Origin: Allobosea sp. Tri-44
GTDB taxonomy: Bacteria; Pseudomonadota; Alphaproteobacteria; Rhizobiales; Beijerinckiaceae
Assembly (NCBI RefSeq): GCF_004123845.1
Contig: NZ_NBDP01000015.1
Span: forward strand, 216,375-280,374
Reading direction: 5' to 3'
DNA: 64,000 bases
Part shown: piece after piece, positions 33,508 through 42,278 of the stretch
Layout of the letters: each line of letters begins with the position of its first letter
How positions within the stretch are numbered: the first letter of the stretch is position 1
Notes under the pieces: generated by a model
The model's database searches: none
What the model was told of the DNA's origin: nothing
What the model saw: only the letters and a program-made list of their open reading frames with translations
Made by a program: the position numbers and the translations under genes

Positions 33508-35058
33508 ATGAAAACGCATGTCGCCGGGCTTGCGGGCCTGATGCTGTTCGCGGGCCTCCAAGGGCAGGCCTGCGCCCAGGAAACCATCCTCAGGGTCAGC
33601 TCCGGCGCCAGCAATGTCTCGACCCTCGACGCCCACCGCGCCAGCGCGACCGACGACAAGGCGCTGGTCGGCTGGCTCTATAACGGCCTCGTCCGCTTCA
33701 AACCCGGCAGCGCCGACCCTAAGGACCTCGAACCCGATCTTGCCGAGCGCTGGGAGACCTCCCCGGACGGCAAGGTCTGGACCTTCCACTTACGCAGGGG
33801 CGTCAAGTTCCATGGCGACTGGGGCACGCTCGGTGCCGACGACGTCGTCTATTCCCTGCAGCGCGCCGGCGATCCGAAGCGCTCGACCTTCTCCTCGGAC
33901 TTTTCGGCGATCGACAAGGCCGAGAAGCTCGACGACCTCACCGTCCGGATCACCCTGAAATACCCGGACGTCAACTTCCTCGGCCGCGTCTCCAACTACC
34001 ATGGCGGCAACATCGTCAGCCGCAAGGCCGGTGAGGAACTGGGTGACCGCTATGGCGCCAAGCCCGTCGGCACCGGCCCCTTCACCTTCGTCGAGCAGGT
34101 GACCCAGCAATATGTGAAGCTCGCCGCCAACCCCGATTATTTCCGCGGCAAGCCCAAGATCGACACGATCATGATGCGCGCCATCCCCTCCGACAGTGCG
34201 CGCGAGCTCGCCTTCACCTCCGGCGAGCTCGACCTGTTCTACGGCAAGCGCGAGCAGCGCTGGGTCGATTCCGCCCGCCGCCGCCCCGGCTTCAATGTCG
34301 AGATCTTCCAGCCCGGCGAATACCGGCTGCTGCACATCAACCGCAGCCAGCCGCCGCTCGACGACATCCGCGTGCGCCGCGCTATCGCCGCCGCGGTCAA
34401 TGTCGACGATCTCGTGCGCTATGTCGGCAAGGACGTCGGCCCCAGGGGCTGCTCGGTCGTGCCGCCCGGCTATCTCGGCGAGGATTGCACGATCCGCTAC
34501 GGCTTCGACGTCGCCAGGGCCAAGGCGCTGCTGGTCGAGGCCGGCCACAAGGACGGCATCACCGTCAAGGCGATCGTCTCCAACATCTCGGCGCAGCAGC
34601 CCTTCATGGAGATCATCCAGGCGCAGCTCGCCAAGGCCGGGATCAAGCTCGAGATGCAGGTCGTCGACCACGCGACCTATCAGAGCCAGACTCGCAAGGA
34701 TCTGAGCGGTCTCGTCTTCTACGGCGCGGCGCGTTTCCCGATCGCCGACACCTATCTCAGCGAGTTCTTCCACTCGCGCGCCACCGTCGGCACGCCGACC
34801 GCCGCCACGAACTTCTCGCACTGCGCCATCGCCGACAAGGAGATCGAGGAAGCGCGGGTCGCAGCCGACGCCGAGGCCCAGAAGACGCTCTGGAAGGAGG
34901 CGCAACGCAAGATCATGGACGATGTCTGCGCGATCCCCCTGTTCGAGCTGCGCCAGGTCTGGGCCCGCAGCGACAAGCTCGATTTCGGCTATGAGCTCAA
35001 AGGCGCGCTCAACCTCGCCCCGCCGATCACCGAGGCGACCACGCTGAAGCCGCGCTGA
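33508..35058 (+). CDS. Peptide/opine-type ABC transporter substrate-binding protein (DppA-like)
   Basis: The 516-residue protein is a periplasmic SBP_bac_5 binding protein. It has a signal peptide (MKTHVAGLAGLMLFAG, cleavage near A-C-A-Q around residue 24). Family motifs are LEPDLAERWETSPDGKVWTF, HLRRGVKFHGDWGTLGADDV and RRAIAAAVNVDDLV. The next gene, MmgE/PrpD, begins 21 bp after its stop. The ligand could be a dipeptide, opine or other amine; the neighbouring oxidase operon supports an amine. Confidence 0.92.
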   Translation: MKTHVAGLAGLMLFAGLQGQACAQETILRVSSGASNVSTLDAHRASATDDKALVGWLYNGLVRFKPGSADPKDLEPDLAERWETSPDGKVWTFHLRRGVKFHGDWGTLGADDVVYSLQRAGDPKRSTFSSDFSAIDKAEKLDDLTVRITLKYPDVNFLGRVSNYHGGNIVSRKAGEELGDRYGAKPVGTGPFTFVEQVTQQYVKLAANPDYFRGKPKIDTIMMRAIPSDSARELAFTSGELDLFYGKREQRWVDSARRRPGFNVEIFQPGEYRLLHINRSQPPLDDIRVRRAIAAAVNVDDLVRYVGKDVGPRGCSVVPPGYLGEDCTIRYGFDVARAKALLVEAGHKDGITVKAIVSNISAQQPFMEIIQAQLAKAGIKLEMQVVDHATYQSQTRKDLSGLVFYGAARFPIADTYLSEFFHSRATVGTPTAATNFSHCAIADKEIEEARVAADAEAQKTLWKEAQRKIMDDVCAIPLFELRQVWARSDKLDFGYELKGALNLAPPITEATTLKPR

Positions 35059-35079
35059 TCACTGGCTCAGGGTCCGCTC

Positions 35080-36429
35080 GTGGAAACCGTACGCCGGCTC
35101 GCAGCCTATGTCGCCGAGGCGCGTGAACAAGAGCTGGCTGAGGATCTACGCGACGCCGCATGCCGCGCCATGCTTGACCTCGTCGCCGCGGCGCTTCCCG
35201 GCATCGATGCGCCCGGACCGCGCGCGGTCCGGCGGGTCGCCTCTGCGACGATGGCCGGCGGCAACCTGCCGGTCTGGTTCACCGGGCAGCGAGCCGGCCT
35301 TGCTGGCGCGGTCTGGTGCAACGCCTCCGCCGCAGCGGCGCTCGATCTCGATGACGGCCATCGCATCGCGCGCGGCCATCCCGGCGCGGCGATCATCCCG
35401 GCGGCCCTCGCGGCGGCCGAGGAGATCGGCGCCACGACGGAGGAGCTGCTGCGGGCGATCGCGGTCGGATACGAGGTGGGTGTCGCCGTTGGTGCCTCCC
35501 GTCGCTTCTACGCCAATACCGGGATGTGGTCGGGCTATGGCGTCGTCGCTACACTGGGCGCTCTCAGGCGAACGCCGCCGGACGTGCTGGCGCATGCCTT
35601 CGCCATCGCCGGCATCAGTGCGCCGAACCAACTCCATGCCGGCGCGGGCCCGCTCTTTCCAGCCCAGGAAGGCAACGACGTCAAGGAAGGTATCGCCTGG
35701 TCGAGCGCGACCGCCGTCAACGCCCTGCTCCTGGCCGAGGCCGGCCATGGCGGCCCGCTCGCCTTGCTCGACCAGCCCGAGCACTTCCGGCTGGAGGAGC
35801 TCACAGACGGTCTCGGCCGGCACCGCTACATCGCCCGCAACTACACGAAGTTCCACGCCTGCTGCCGGCATGTGCATGCGCCGGTCGAGGCGCTGCTCGG
35901 CCTTGTAGCGGAGCACCACCTCGCGCCTGATGGCATCGAGTCGATCGAGGTCGCGACCTATGCCGGCGCCCTGCGCATCGCCAACCGGCCGGAGCCAAGC
36001 GGCTTCACCGACATCCAGTTCAGCATCCCCTATTGCCTGGCGCTGGTCGCGATCGACGGGCCCGGCGCCCTGCTGCCGTTGACGCCCTCGGCGATTGGCC
36101 GGCCGGGTATAGTCGCGCTGGCGCGGACAGTCTCGCTGCGCCTCGATCCGGAGCTCGACGCCCGTTTTCCGGCGGAGACGCTGGCACGCGTGACCGTCCG
36201 CAGCGGCGGGAACACGCTCACCTCACCCGTGACGGCACCGCGCGGCGAAGCGAGGGTGCCGTCCTCCTGGGCAGAGCTGGAAGGGAAACTGCGGCGAGCC
36301 AGCCGCTTCGTCGCCACGCCGGCCCAGCAGGAGATACTCACCGACGCCTGCAACCGGCTGCGCGACGGCGACCATGCGCCGCTGCTCTACGCGCTCGCGA
36401 CGATCAGGCTGGATTCGGCGTCAGGATAG
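35080..36429 (+). CDS. MmgE/PrpD family protein
   Basis: The 449-residue protein belongs to the MmgE/PrpD family, which includes 2-methylcitrate dehydratase, cis-aconitate decarboxylase and iminodisuccinate epimerase. Visible are AAALDLDDGHRIARGHPGAAI and GYEVGVAVGASRRFYANTGMWSGYG near the middle, and FHACCRHVHAPVEALLGLV. Start is GTG at 35080. It follows the binding protein and converges with the LysR gene, overlapping it by 26 bases at the 3' ends. A role in catabolism of the imported compound is likely; the reaction is unknown. Confidence 0.87.
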   Translation: METVRRLAAYVAEAREQELAEDLRDAACRAMLDLVAAALPGIDAPGPRAVRRVASATMAGGNLPVWFTGQRAGLAGAVWCNASAAAALDLDDGHRIARGHPGAAIIPAALAAAEEIGATTEELLRAIAVGYEVGVAVGASRRFYANTGMWSGYGVVATLGALRRTPPDVLAHAFAIAGISAPNQLHAGAGPLFPAQEGNDVKEGIAWSSATAVNALLLAEAGHGGPLALLDQPEHFRLEELTDGLGRHRYIARNYTKFHACCRHVHAPVEALLGLVAEHHLAPDGIESIEVATYAGALRIANRPEPSGFTDIQFSIPYCLALVAIDGPGALLPLTPSAIGRPGIVALARTVSLRLDPELDARFPAETLARVTVRSGGNTLTSPVTAPRGEARVPSSWAELEGKLRRASRFVATPAQQEILTDACNRLRDGDHAPLLYALATIRLDSASG

Positions 36430-37327
36430 CCCGCGAGATCTCTACCGCCGCTTCACGCGCGCTTGCCAGGAAGGCATCGACCAATCGGGCATTGCGGCTG
36501 TCGCGGTTGCGGCAGAGCTGGAAGTCGAGCTGGAACTCCGGCTCGAAGCGGCGGATGGCGATCTTGTCGCGCAGGCCGCCGACGATCAGCGGATGCACCA
36601 GCGAGACACCGACGCCGGCGGCGACGAACTCGCACAAGGTCGGCGAGACGTTCGCGGCCATGACGACTTCGGGCGTGACGCCGTGGCCTTCGAGCACCCG
36701 GCTGATGCTGCGATGGGTGTGGCTCTCCGGGTCGAACGAGACGAACGGAACCCCGGCGAGATCCTCGGGGATGATGACCTCCTTCGCCGCGAGGGGATGG
36801 CCGAGCGGCAGGATGCAGACCACCGGATGGCCCATCATCGGCTCGGCGGCGACATAGGGGTTGTCGACAGGGGCGATGATCAATCCGACATCGAGCCGGT
36901 GGGTGACGAGGGCATCGGCGATCCATTGCGAGCTGCGCGACTGGACCGAGCAAAACACGCCCGGCTGTCTTGCAAGGAAGCGCGACGTCGCCTCCTGGAT
37001 GAAGGAGCCGGAGAGCGCCGGCATGACACCGATCAAGAGGCGGCTCTGCTCGTCGCGCCGGATCGCCTCGACCGCGTTCTCGACCTGGCGCACGCCGGCG
37101 AAGATCCGGTCGATCTCCTCATAGAGCCGCATGCCGCGCCGCGTCGCCACCAGCCGGCCCTTTACCCGGTCGAAGAGGCGCAAGGCCGTATCCTCTTCCA
37201 GATGCGCGATCAGCTTGCTCATCGCCGGCTGCGAGACGCTCATCATCTCGGCCGCGCGGCTGACGGTGCCGTACTCGATCACCGCCTTGAACGCTTCGAC
37301 CTGACGCAGGTTGAGCCGTCTCACCAT
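36404..37327 (-). CDS. LysR family transcriptional regulator
   Basis: The 307-residue regulator starts MVRRLNLRQVEAFKAVIEYG and has the helix-turn-helix TVSRAAEMMSVSQPAMSKLIAHLE, then an effector domain from about residue 90. The first residues and effector domain resemble regulators of opine catabolism (OccR/NocR-like), without proof. The start at 37327 is chosen; open sequence further upstream would run into the divergent oxidase gene. It is 90 bp from the divergent oxidase operon and probably activates it. Confidence 0.88.
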   Translation of the reverse strand: MVRRLNLRQVEAFKAVIEYGTVSRAAEMMSVSQPAMSKLIAHLEEDTALRLFDRVKGRLVATRRGMRLYEEIDRIFAGVRQVENAVEAIRRDEQSRLLIGVMPALSGSFIQEATSRFLARQPGVFCSVQSRSSQWIADALVTHRLDVGLIIAPVDNPYVAAEPMMGHPVVCILPLGHPLAAKEVIIPEDLAGVPFVSFDPESHTHRSISRVLEGHGVTPEVVMAANVSPTLCEFVAAGVGVSLVHPLIVGGLRDKIAIRRFEPEFQLDFQLCRNRDSRNARLVDAFLASAREAAVEISRAILTPNPA

Positions 37328-37364
37328 TGCATAACCCCAGGGAATAGAGCCGAGAGAAAAACGA

Positions 37365-37401
37365 CTTTGACGAAATACAATGTCGCTCCCTAACGTCAAA
37401 G
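37365..37401. promoter_or_regulatory. Inverted repeat between LysR and oxidase operon
   Basis: CTTTGACG (37365-37372) and CGTCAAAG (37394-37401) form a perfect eight-base inverted repeat separated by 21 bases, in the 90-bp gap between two divergent start codons. The site fits a LysR-dimer target or paired divergent -35 boxes (TTGACG on each strand). Confidence 0.5.
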
Positions 37402-37417
37402 CCAACGAGGGATTTTC

Positions 37418-38536
37418 ATGCGACCGGACATCGTCGTCATCGGAGGGGGAACGGTCGGCGCCGCCATCGCCTACGGCCTCGTCCGCAAGCAGGAGAATGT
37501 GCTGCTGCTCGATGGCGACGATGGCGATTTCCGCGCGGCGCGGGCGAATTTCGGGCTGGTCTGGCTGCAGGGCAAGGGCCTGGGCATGCCGGCCTACCAG
37601 GCCCTGACCCGCGACAGCATCGCGCTCTGGCGCGGCTTCACCGAGCAGCTCGAGACCGAGACCACGATCGCTCTCGCCTATGAGCAGAATGGCGGCCTCG
37701 CCTTCTGCCTTGGTGAGCAGGCCTTCGAGAAGCGCCGGCTCGACCTCTTGCGCCTCCATAACCAGCGCGGCGACAGCGAGCCGGATTGGGAGATGCTCGA
37801 CCGCCCGGCGCTGGAGCGCCTGCTGCCGAAGGTGACACTCGGCCCCGATGTCGCCGGCGCCAGCTTCGGGCGACATGACGGGCACGCCAACCCCTTGCGG
37901 CTGCTGGCCGCGCTGCATGCCGGCGTCCTGCATCATGGCGGGGCGCTGCGCCACCGCGCCCGGGTCCGGCGGATCGAGCCGGCGGGAACCGATTTCCGGC
38001 TCGTGCTCGACGGCGAATCTCTGGTCGCGCCGCGGATCGTCCTCGCCGCCGGGCTCGGCTCGCCGGAGCTCGCAAGTCAGGTCGGGCTCGACGTGCCGCT
38101 GCGCCCGGAGCGCGGCCAGGTGCTGGTCACCGAGCGGCTCGAACCCTTTCTGCCGCTACCGGCGAGTGGCCTGCGCCAGACTGGCGAAGGCACGGTGATG
38201 ATCGGGGCGACCAAGGATGATCCGGGCTTCGATGTCTCGACCACCGGCGAGGCGGCCGCGCGGCTCAGCCGCAAGACGGTGGAGATCGTCCCCGCTTTGG
38301 CCAAGGTCGGACTCGTCAGGCAATGGGCAGGGCTGCGTGTCCTGACGCCGGACAGCTACCCGATCTACGCGCAATCGCAGAGCCATCCCGGCGCCTTCGT
38401 CGCACTCTGCCATTCCGGCGTGACGCTCGCGGCGTTCCACGCCGAGGAACTGGCCACGGCTATCGCCGCAGGCAGCCTGCCCGAGCGCTTTTCTCCCTTC
38501 CATCAGAGTCGTTTCGATGTTCCGCAAGCTGCATGA
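37418..38536 (+). CDS. FAD-dependent dehydrogenase, beta subunit (HcnC/OoxB-like)
   Basis: The 372-residue flavoprotein belongs to the D-amino acid oxidase (DAO) fold. It begins MRPDIVVIGGGTVGAAIAYG (ADP-binding motif) and ends with the flavin-proximal GLRVLTPDSYPIYAQS region. It is the catalytic-type subunit of three-part enzymes such as opine oxidases, hydrogen cyanide synthase and D-hydroxyproline dehydrogenase. Its 3' end overlaps the ferredoxin-like gene by 20 bases, so the subunits are made together. The substrate cannot be told from sequence. Confidence 0.88.
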   Translation: MRPDIVVIGGGTVGAAIAYGLVRKQENVLLLDGDDGDFRAARANFGLVWLQGKGLGMPAYQALTRDSIALWRGFTEQLETETTIALAYEQNGGLAFCLGEQAFEKRRLDLLRLHNQRGDSEPDWEMLDRPALERLLPKVTLGPDVAGASFGRHDGHANPLRLLAALHAGVLHHGGALRHRARVRRIEPAGTDFRLVLDGESLVAPRIVLAAGLGSPELASQVGLDVPLRPERGQVLVTERLEPFLPLPASGLRQTGEGTVMIGATKDDPGFDVSTTGEAAARLSRKTVEIVPALAKVGLVRQWAGLRVLTPDSYPIYAQSQSHPGAFVALCHSGVTLAAFHAEELATAIAAGSLPERFSPFHQSRFDVPQAA

Positions 38537-38813
38537 CCCGGGGCCGCAGGCGGTCACCATCTTCATCGACGGCCGCCCCGTCACTGCCGAGCTCGGCGAA
38601 AGCGTCGCCGCGGTGCTGCTGCGCCAGCAGGAAGGCTGGAGCCGGACCACCCCGGTCTCGCAGAGCCGGCGCGCGCCCTATTGCATGATGGGCGTCTGCT
38701 TCGAATGCCTGGTCGAGATCGATGGCCAGGGCTCGGTCCAGAGCTGCCTGACCCCGGTCGCCGCCGGCATGCGCATCGCCCGCCAGCAGGGCCGCCGGAG
38801 CCTCTCGGCATGA
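38517..38813 (+). CDS. (2Fe-2S)-binding protein, gamma subunit of amine dehydrogenase
   Basis: This 98-residue protein is a small plant-type ferredoxin fold. The cluster ligands are CMMGVCFEC with a fourth cysteine in VQSCLTP, and GRPVTAELGESVAAVLL is the conserved first half. Proteins like this (HcnA, gamma subunits of opine and D-hydroxyproline dehydrogenases) carry electrons between the two flavoprotein subunits. It overlaps the preceding gene by 20 bases and the following by four (ATGA). Confidence 0.9.
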   Translation: MFRKLHDPGPQAVTIFIDGRPVTAELGESVAAVLLRQQEGWSRTTPVSQSRRAPYCMMGVCFECLVEIDGQGSVQSCLTPVAAGMRIARQQGRRSLSA

Positions 38814-40210
38814 GCGATCACACCGACATCCTGATCGTCGGCGCCGGCCCGGCCGGCATGGCCGCCGCCGTCACCGCCCGCCGCCACGGCCTCTCCGTCC
38901 GCATCGTCGACGACCAGCCGGCGCCCGGCGGCCAGATCTGGCGCGGCATCGAAACGGTCGCCGCGACGCCGCGCGCCAAGCGGCTCGGCGAGAGCTACCT
39001 TGCCGGGGCCGAACGCGCCGCGGCCTTCCGCGCCTGCGGCGCCGACTACGAGCCCGCAAGCCAGCTCTGGCAGATCGAGCCGGGCTTCCGCGCCTTCATC
39101 ACGCGAGGCGGGAAGGCTCGCGCCGTGACGGCCGAGGCGATCGTCCTCGCCACCGGCGCGCAGGAGCGTCCGATGCCCTTCCCCGGCTGGACGCTGCCGG
39201 GCGTGCTGACGGTCGGCGCGGCTCAAATCCTGCTGAAGACAGCCGATTCCGTGCCGGAAAAGCCAGTCTGGATCGCCGGCTGCGGACCTCTGCCGCTGCT
39301 CTACATGACCCAGCTTCTGGCGGCGGGTGGCCGCATCGCCGGCTTCCTCGACACGACCCCGCGCGGGCGCCTCGGTTCGGCGCTGCGCCATCTGCCGCAG
39401 GGCCTCGGACGCCTGGGTGATCTCATCAAGGGCCTGTCCTGGTCGCTGGCGCTGCGTCGCGCCGGCGTACCGATCATTCGCCATGTCACCGAGTTGCGCG
39501 CCGAAGGCGAAGGTCGCCTCCAGCGCCTGCGCTACTGCGCTGCGAGCGGACAGGAGTTTGAGGTTCCCGCTGAGGTGCTGCTCGTGCATGAGGGCGTGGT
39601 GCCGAACATCCATGCGCCACTGGCGCTCGGCTGCACTGTCCAATGGCATGCCGGCCAGCACTGCTATGTGCCGGTGCTCGATAGCTGGGGCGAGACCTCG
39701 CAAGCCAACATCTTCGTCGCCGGCGACGGCGCCGGCATCGGCGGGGCCGAGGCGGCCGAACCGCGCGGCCGGCTCGCGGCGCTGCGGGTCGCGACGAAGC
39801 TCGGCCGGCTCGACGATGGCACCGCTGAAGCTGCCGCGGCTCCTGAGCGTGCCGCTCTCTCCAGCGCGCTCGCACTGCGGCCCTTCCTCGACGCGCTCTA
39901 CGCACCGCGCCCGCAGCTCTATGCACCGCCGGACGAGACGCTGGTCTGCCGCTGCGAGGAGGTCACCGCCGGCGAGTTGCGTGCCCGTGCGGTCGAGGGG
40001 CGACCCGGCCCCAACCAGCTCAAGGCCTTCACCCGCGCCGGAATGGGTCCCTGCCAGGGCCGGCAATGCGGCTACTCCATGGCCCATATCGTCGCGGCGG
40101 CGCAGGGCCGCTCCGTCGAGGAAGTCGGCTTCTACCGGATCCGGCCGCCGCTGAAGCCGGTGACGCTCGGCGAGCTCGCCAGCCTCGACGAGCAGGAACC
40201 GGCGGCATGA
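38810..40210 (+). CDS. FAD/NAD(P)-binding flavoprotein, alpha subunit (HcnB/OoxA-like)
   Basis: The 466-residue protein is a pyridine-nucleotide-disulfide-oxidoreductase-fold flavoprotein. It starts MSDHTDILIVGAGPAGMAAA (FAD motif), has ATGAQERPMPFPGWTLPGV, and a second dinucleotide motif VWIAGCGPLPLLY. The C-terminus carries a BFD-like [2Fe-2S] motif: CRCEE and, 33 residues later, CQGRQC. These features match HcnB and the alpha subunit of opine oxidases. The start at 38810 is on the ATGA overlap; an open extension upstream is an artefact of the ferredoxin gene. Confidence 0.9.
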   Translation: MSDHTDILIVGAGPAGMAAAVTARRHGLSVRIVDDQPAPGGQIWRGIETVAATPRAKRLGESYLAGAERAAAFRACGADYEPASQLWQIEPGFRAFITRGGKARAVTAEAIVLATGAQERPMPFPGWTLPGVLTVGAAQILLKTADSVPEKPVWIAGCGPLPLLYMTQLLAAGGRIAGFLDTTPRGRLGSALRHLPQGLGRLGDLIKGLSWSLALRRAGVPIIRHVTELRAEGEGRLQRLRYCAASGQEFEVPAEVLLVHEGVVPNIHAPLALGCTVQWHAGQHCYVPVLDSWGETSQANIFVAGDGAGIGGAEAAEPRGRLAALRVATKLGRLDDGTAEAAAAPERAALSSALALRPFLDALYAPRPQLYAPPDETLVCRCEEVTAGELRARAVEGRPGPNQLKAFTRAGMGPCQGRQCGYSMAHIVAAAQGRSVEEVGFYRIRPPLKPVTLGELASLDEQEPAA

Positions 40211-41337
40211 CGGACGCCGCATTCGACGTCGTCGTGGTCGGCGGCGGCCTGCACGGGCTCTCCGCCGCGCTGCATCTCGCCCGCGCCGGCCGCAAAGTCG
40301 CGCTGGTCGAGCGGCGCTGGACCGGCCGTCACGCCTCCGGCGCCACGGCGGCCGGTGTCCGGACTCTCGGCCGCGATATCGCCGAGATCCCGATCTCGCT
40401 CGAAGCCATGGCGATGTGGCACAGGATCGAGGCGATCGTCGGCGACGATTGCGGCTTTCACGCCCATGGCCAGATGCGCGTCGCCGAGATGGCCGAACAA
40501 ATGCCGGCTTTGATCGAGCGGCAGGCGCGCACGCGCGCCCTCGGCTACAGCCATGAAGAGATCATCGACGCCGCCGAACTGCGCCGGCTCGTGCCGGCGC
40601 TCAGCCCGCATTGCGTCGGCGCGCTGGTGGCGCGTCGCGACGGCGCCGCCGACCCGCACCGCACCATCGCCGCCTTCCGCCGTGCCTGCGAGGCCGAAGG
40701 CGTCGTCATCGCCGAGGGCTGCGGCGTCGAGGCGATTGACCGGCGGGGCGGCGACTGGCTGCTCGTCTGCGGTATCAGACGCTTTCGCGCGCCTCACGTG
40801 GTCAACGCCGCCGGTGCCTGGGCCGGACGGCTCGCGGCCCTGTTCGGCGATGCGATCGCGCTCGGCGTTCGCGCCTCGATGATGATCGTCACTGAGCGGC
40901 TCGCGCCCCTGCTCGACCCGGTCGTCAGCGTCGTCGGCCGTGCGCTCTCCTTCAAGCAGGCGGGCCAGGGCACGCTGGTGATCGGCGGTGGCCTGCAAGG
41001 CTCGGCCGATCTCGACGCTGAGCGCAGCACCGTCGACTTCCGCAACCTCGCCCGGGGCGCGCGCGCGGCGAGCGACCTCTTCCCGGCCGTCCAGGGCGTA
41101 CGCATCGCGCGCTGCTGGACCGGTATCGAGGCTGAGACCCGCGATCATATCCCCGTCATCGGCCTGTCGCCGAACGCACCGGGCCTCGTCCACGCCTTCG
41201 GCTTCTCCGGCCACGGCTTCCAGCTCGTCCCGGTCGTCGGCGCGATCCTGGCAGAGCTCGTCTGCGAAGGGCGGACGCGCCGCGAGATCTCCGCCTTCGC
41301 GCCGGCGCGGCTGATGCAGGAAAGGGCGGTGGCATGA
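40207..41337 (+). CDS. FAD-dependent oxidoreductase (DAO family)
   Basis: This 376-residue protein is a second DAO-fold flavoprotein, starting FDVVVVGGGLHGLSAALHLA (ADP motif), with PHVVNAAGAWAGRLAALFG and a C-terminal GLVHAFGFSGHGFQLVPVVG. It resembles glycine/sarcosine-type oxidases rather than the operon's other flavoproteins. It overlaps neighbours by four bases on both sides, so it is in the same coupled operon and probably acts on the same imported amine or a product of the three-subunit enzyme. Confidence 0.88.
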   Translation: MTDAAFDVVVVGGGLHGLSAALHLARAGRKVALVERRWTGRHASGATAAGVRTLGRDIAEIPISLEAMAMWHRIEAIVGDDCGFHAHGQMRVAEMAEQMPALIERQARTRALGYSHEEIIDAAELRRLVPALSPHCVGALVARRDGAADPHRTIAAFRRACEAEGVVIAEGCGVEAIDRRGGDWLLVCGIRRFRAPHVVNAAGAWAGRLAALFGDAIALGVRASMMIVTERLAPLLDPVVSVVGRALSFKQAGQGTLVIGGGLQGSADLDAERSTVDFRNLARGARAASDLFPAVQGVRIARCWTGIEAETRDHIPVIGLSPNAPGLVHAFGFSGHGFQLVPVVGAILAELVCEGRTRREISAFAPARLMQERAVA

Positions 41338-42278
41338 TCGGCTATCTGGTCAGGCGCATATTGCTCGCCATCCCCACACTGTTCGTGATGCTGACGGCGA
41401 TCTTCGTGCTCGTGCGCCTCGTGCCGGGCGATGCCGCCTCCGTCATCCTCGGCGACCAGGCCAGCGCCGCCTCGCTCGCCGCGCTTCGGGAAAAGCTCGG
41501 TCTCGACCAGCCGGTCCACGTCCAGTACCTCAGCTTCCTCGGCAAGATCCTCACCGGCGATTTCGGCCAGTCGCTATCGAGCGGCCGCAGCGTCATGCGC
41601 GAGGTGCTGCTCGTCCTGCCCTCGACGATCGAGCTCACTGTCGCCGCCATCGCGATCGGCCTCGTCTTCGGCCTGCCGCTCGGCATTGCCGCGGCGCTCG
41701 CCCGCAATGGCTGGGTCGACTATGTCTCGCGTGTCGTCTCGCTGGTCGGCCTGTCCTTTCCGGCCTTCGTCTCCGGCATCCTGATGCTGATCGTGTTTTC
41801 GATCCAGCTCGGCTGGTTTCCGGTGCTCGGCAACACCAGCGGCGCCGGCAGCTTCGCCGAGCGGATGCGGGCGCTGGCCCTGCCAGCGCTCAATCTCGGC
41901 ATCATCATGACCGCCTATGTGATGCGGGTGACGCGCGCGGCGATGCTCGGCGTGCTGACCGAGGACTATATCCGCACCGCCCGCGCCAAGGGCGTCGGCC
42001 CGACCCAGATCGTCGTCACCCATGCCCTGCGCAACGGGCTGATCCCGATCATCACTGTGGTGGGGCTCTATTTCGGCACGCTGATCGGTAATTCCGTGCT
42101 GACCGAGATCATCTTCAACCGGCCGGGCCTCGGCAAACTGATCATCGGCGCGCTCAATGCCCGCGACTACACCCTGCTGCAGGGGCTGATGATCATCTTC
42201 GCAATCTGCGTGATCGTCGTGAACACGCTGACCGACCTCGCCTACGGCCTCGTCGACCCCAGGGTGAAATACTCATGA
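41334..42278 (+). CDS. Dipeptide/opine-type ABC transporter permease (DppB-like)
   Basis: The 314-residue inner-membrane protein starts MIGYLVRRILLAIPTLFVML, the hallmark of DppB/OppB permeases, and has six hydrophobic helices. The ATPase-coupling EAA loop appears as RTARAKGVGPTQIVVTHALRNGLIPI. It begins on the ATGA overlap with the oxidase gene and ends on an ATGA overlap with dppC, so transport and catabolism are co-translated. Confidence 0.94.
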   Translation: MIGYLVRRILLAIPTLFVMLTAIFVLVRLVPGDAASVILGDQASAASLAALREKLGLDQPVHVQYLSFLGKILTGDFGQSLSSGRSVMREVLLVLPSTIELTVAAIAIGLVFGLPLGIAAALARNGWVDYVSRVVSLVGLSFPAFVSGILMLIVFSIQLGWFPVLGNTSGAGSFAERMRALALPALNLGIIMTAYVMRVTRAAMLGVLTEDYIRTARAKGVGPTQIVVTHALRNGLIPIITVVGLYFGTLIGNSVLTEIIFNRPGLGKLIIGALNARDYTLLQGLMIIFAICVIVVNTLTDLAYGLVDPRVKYS

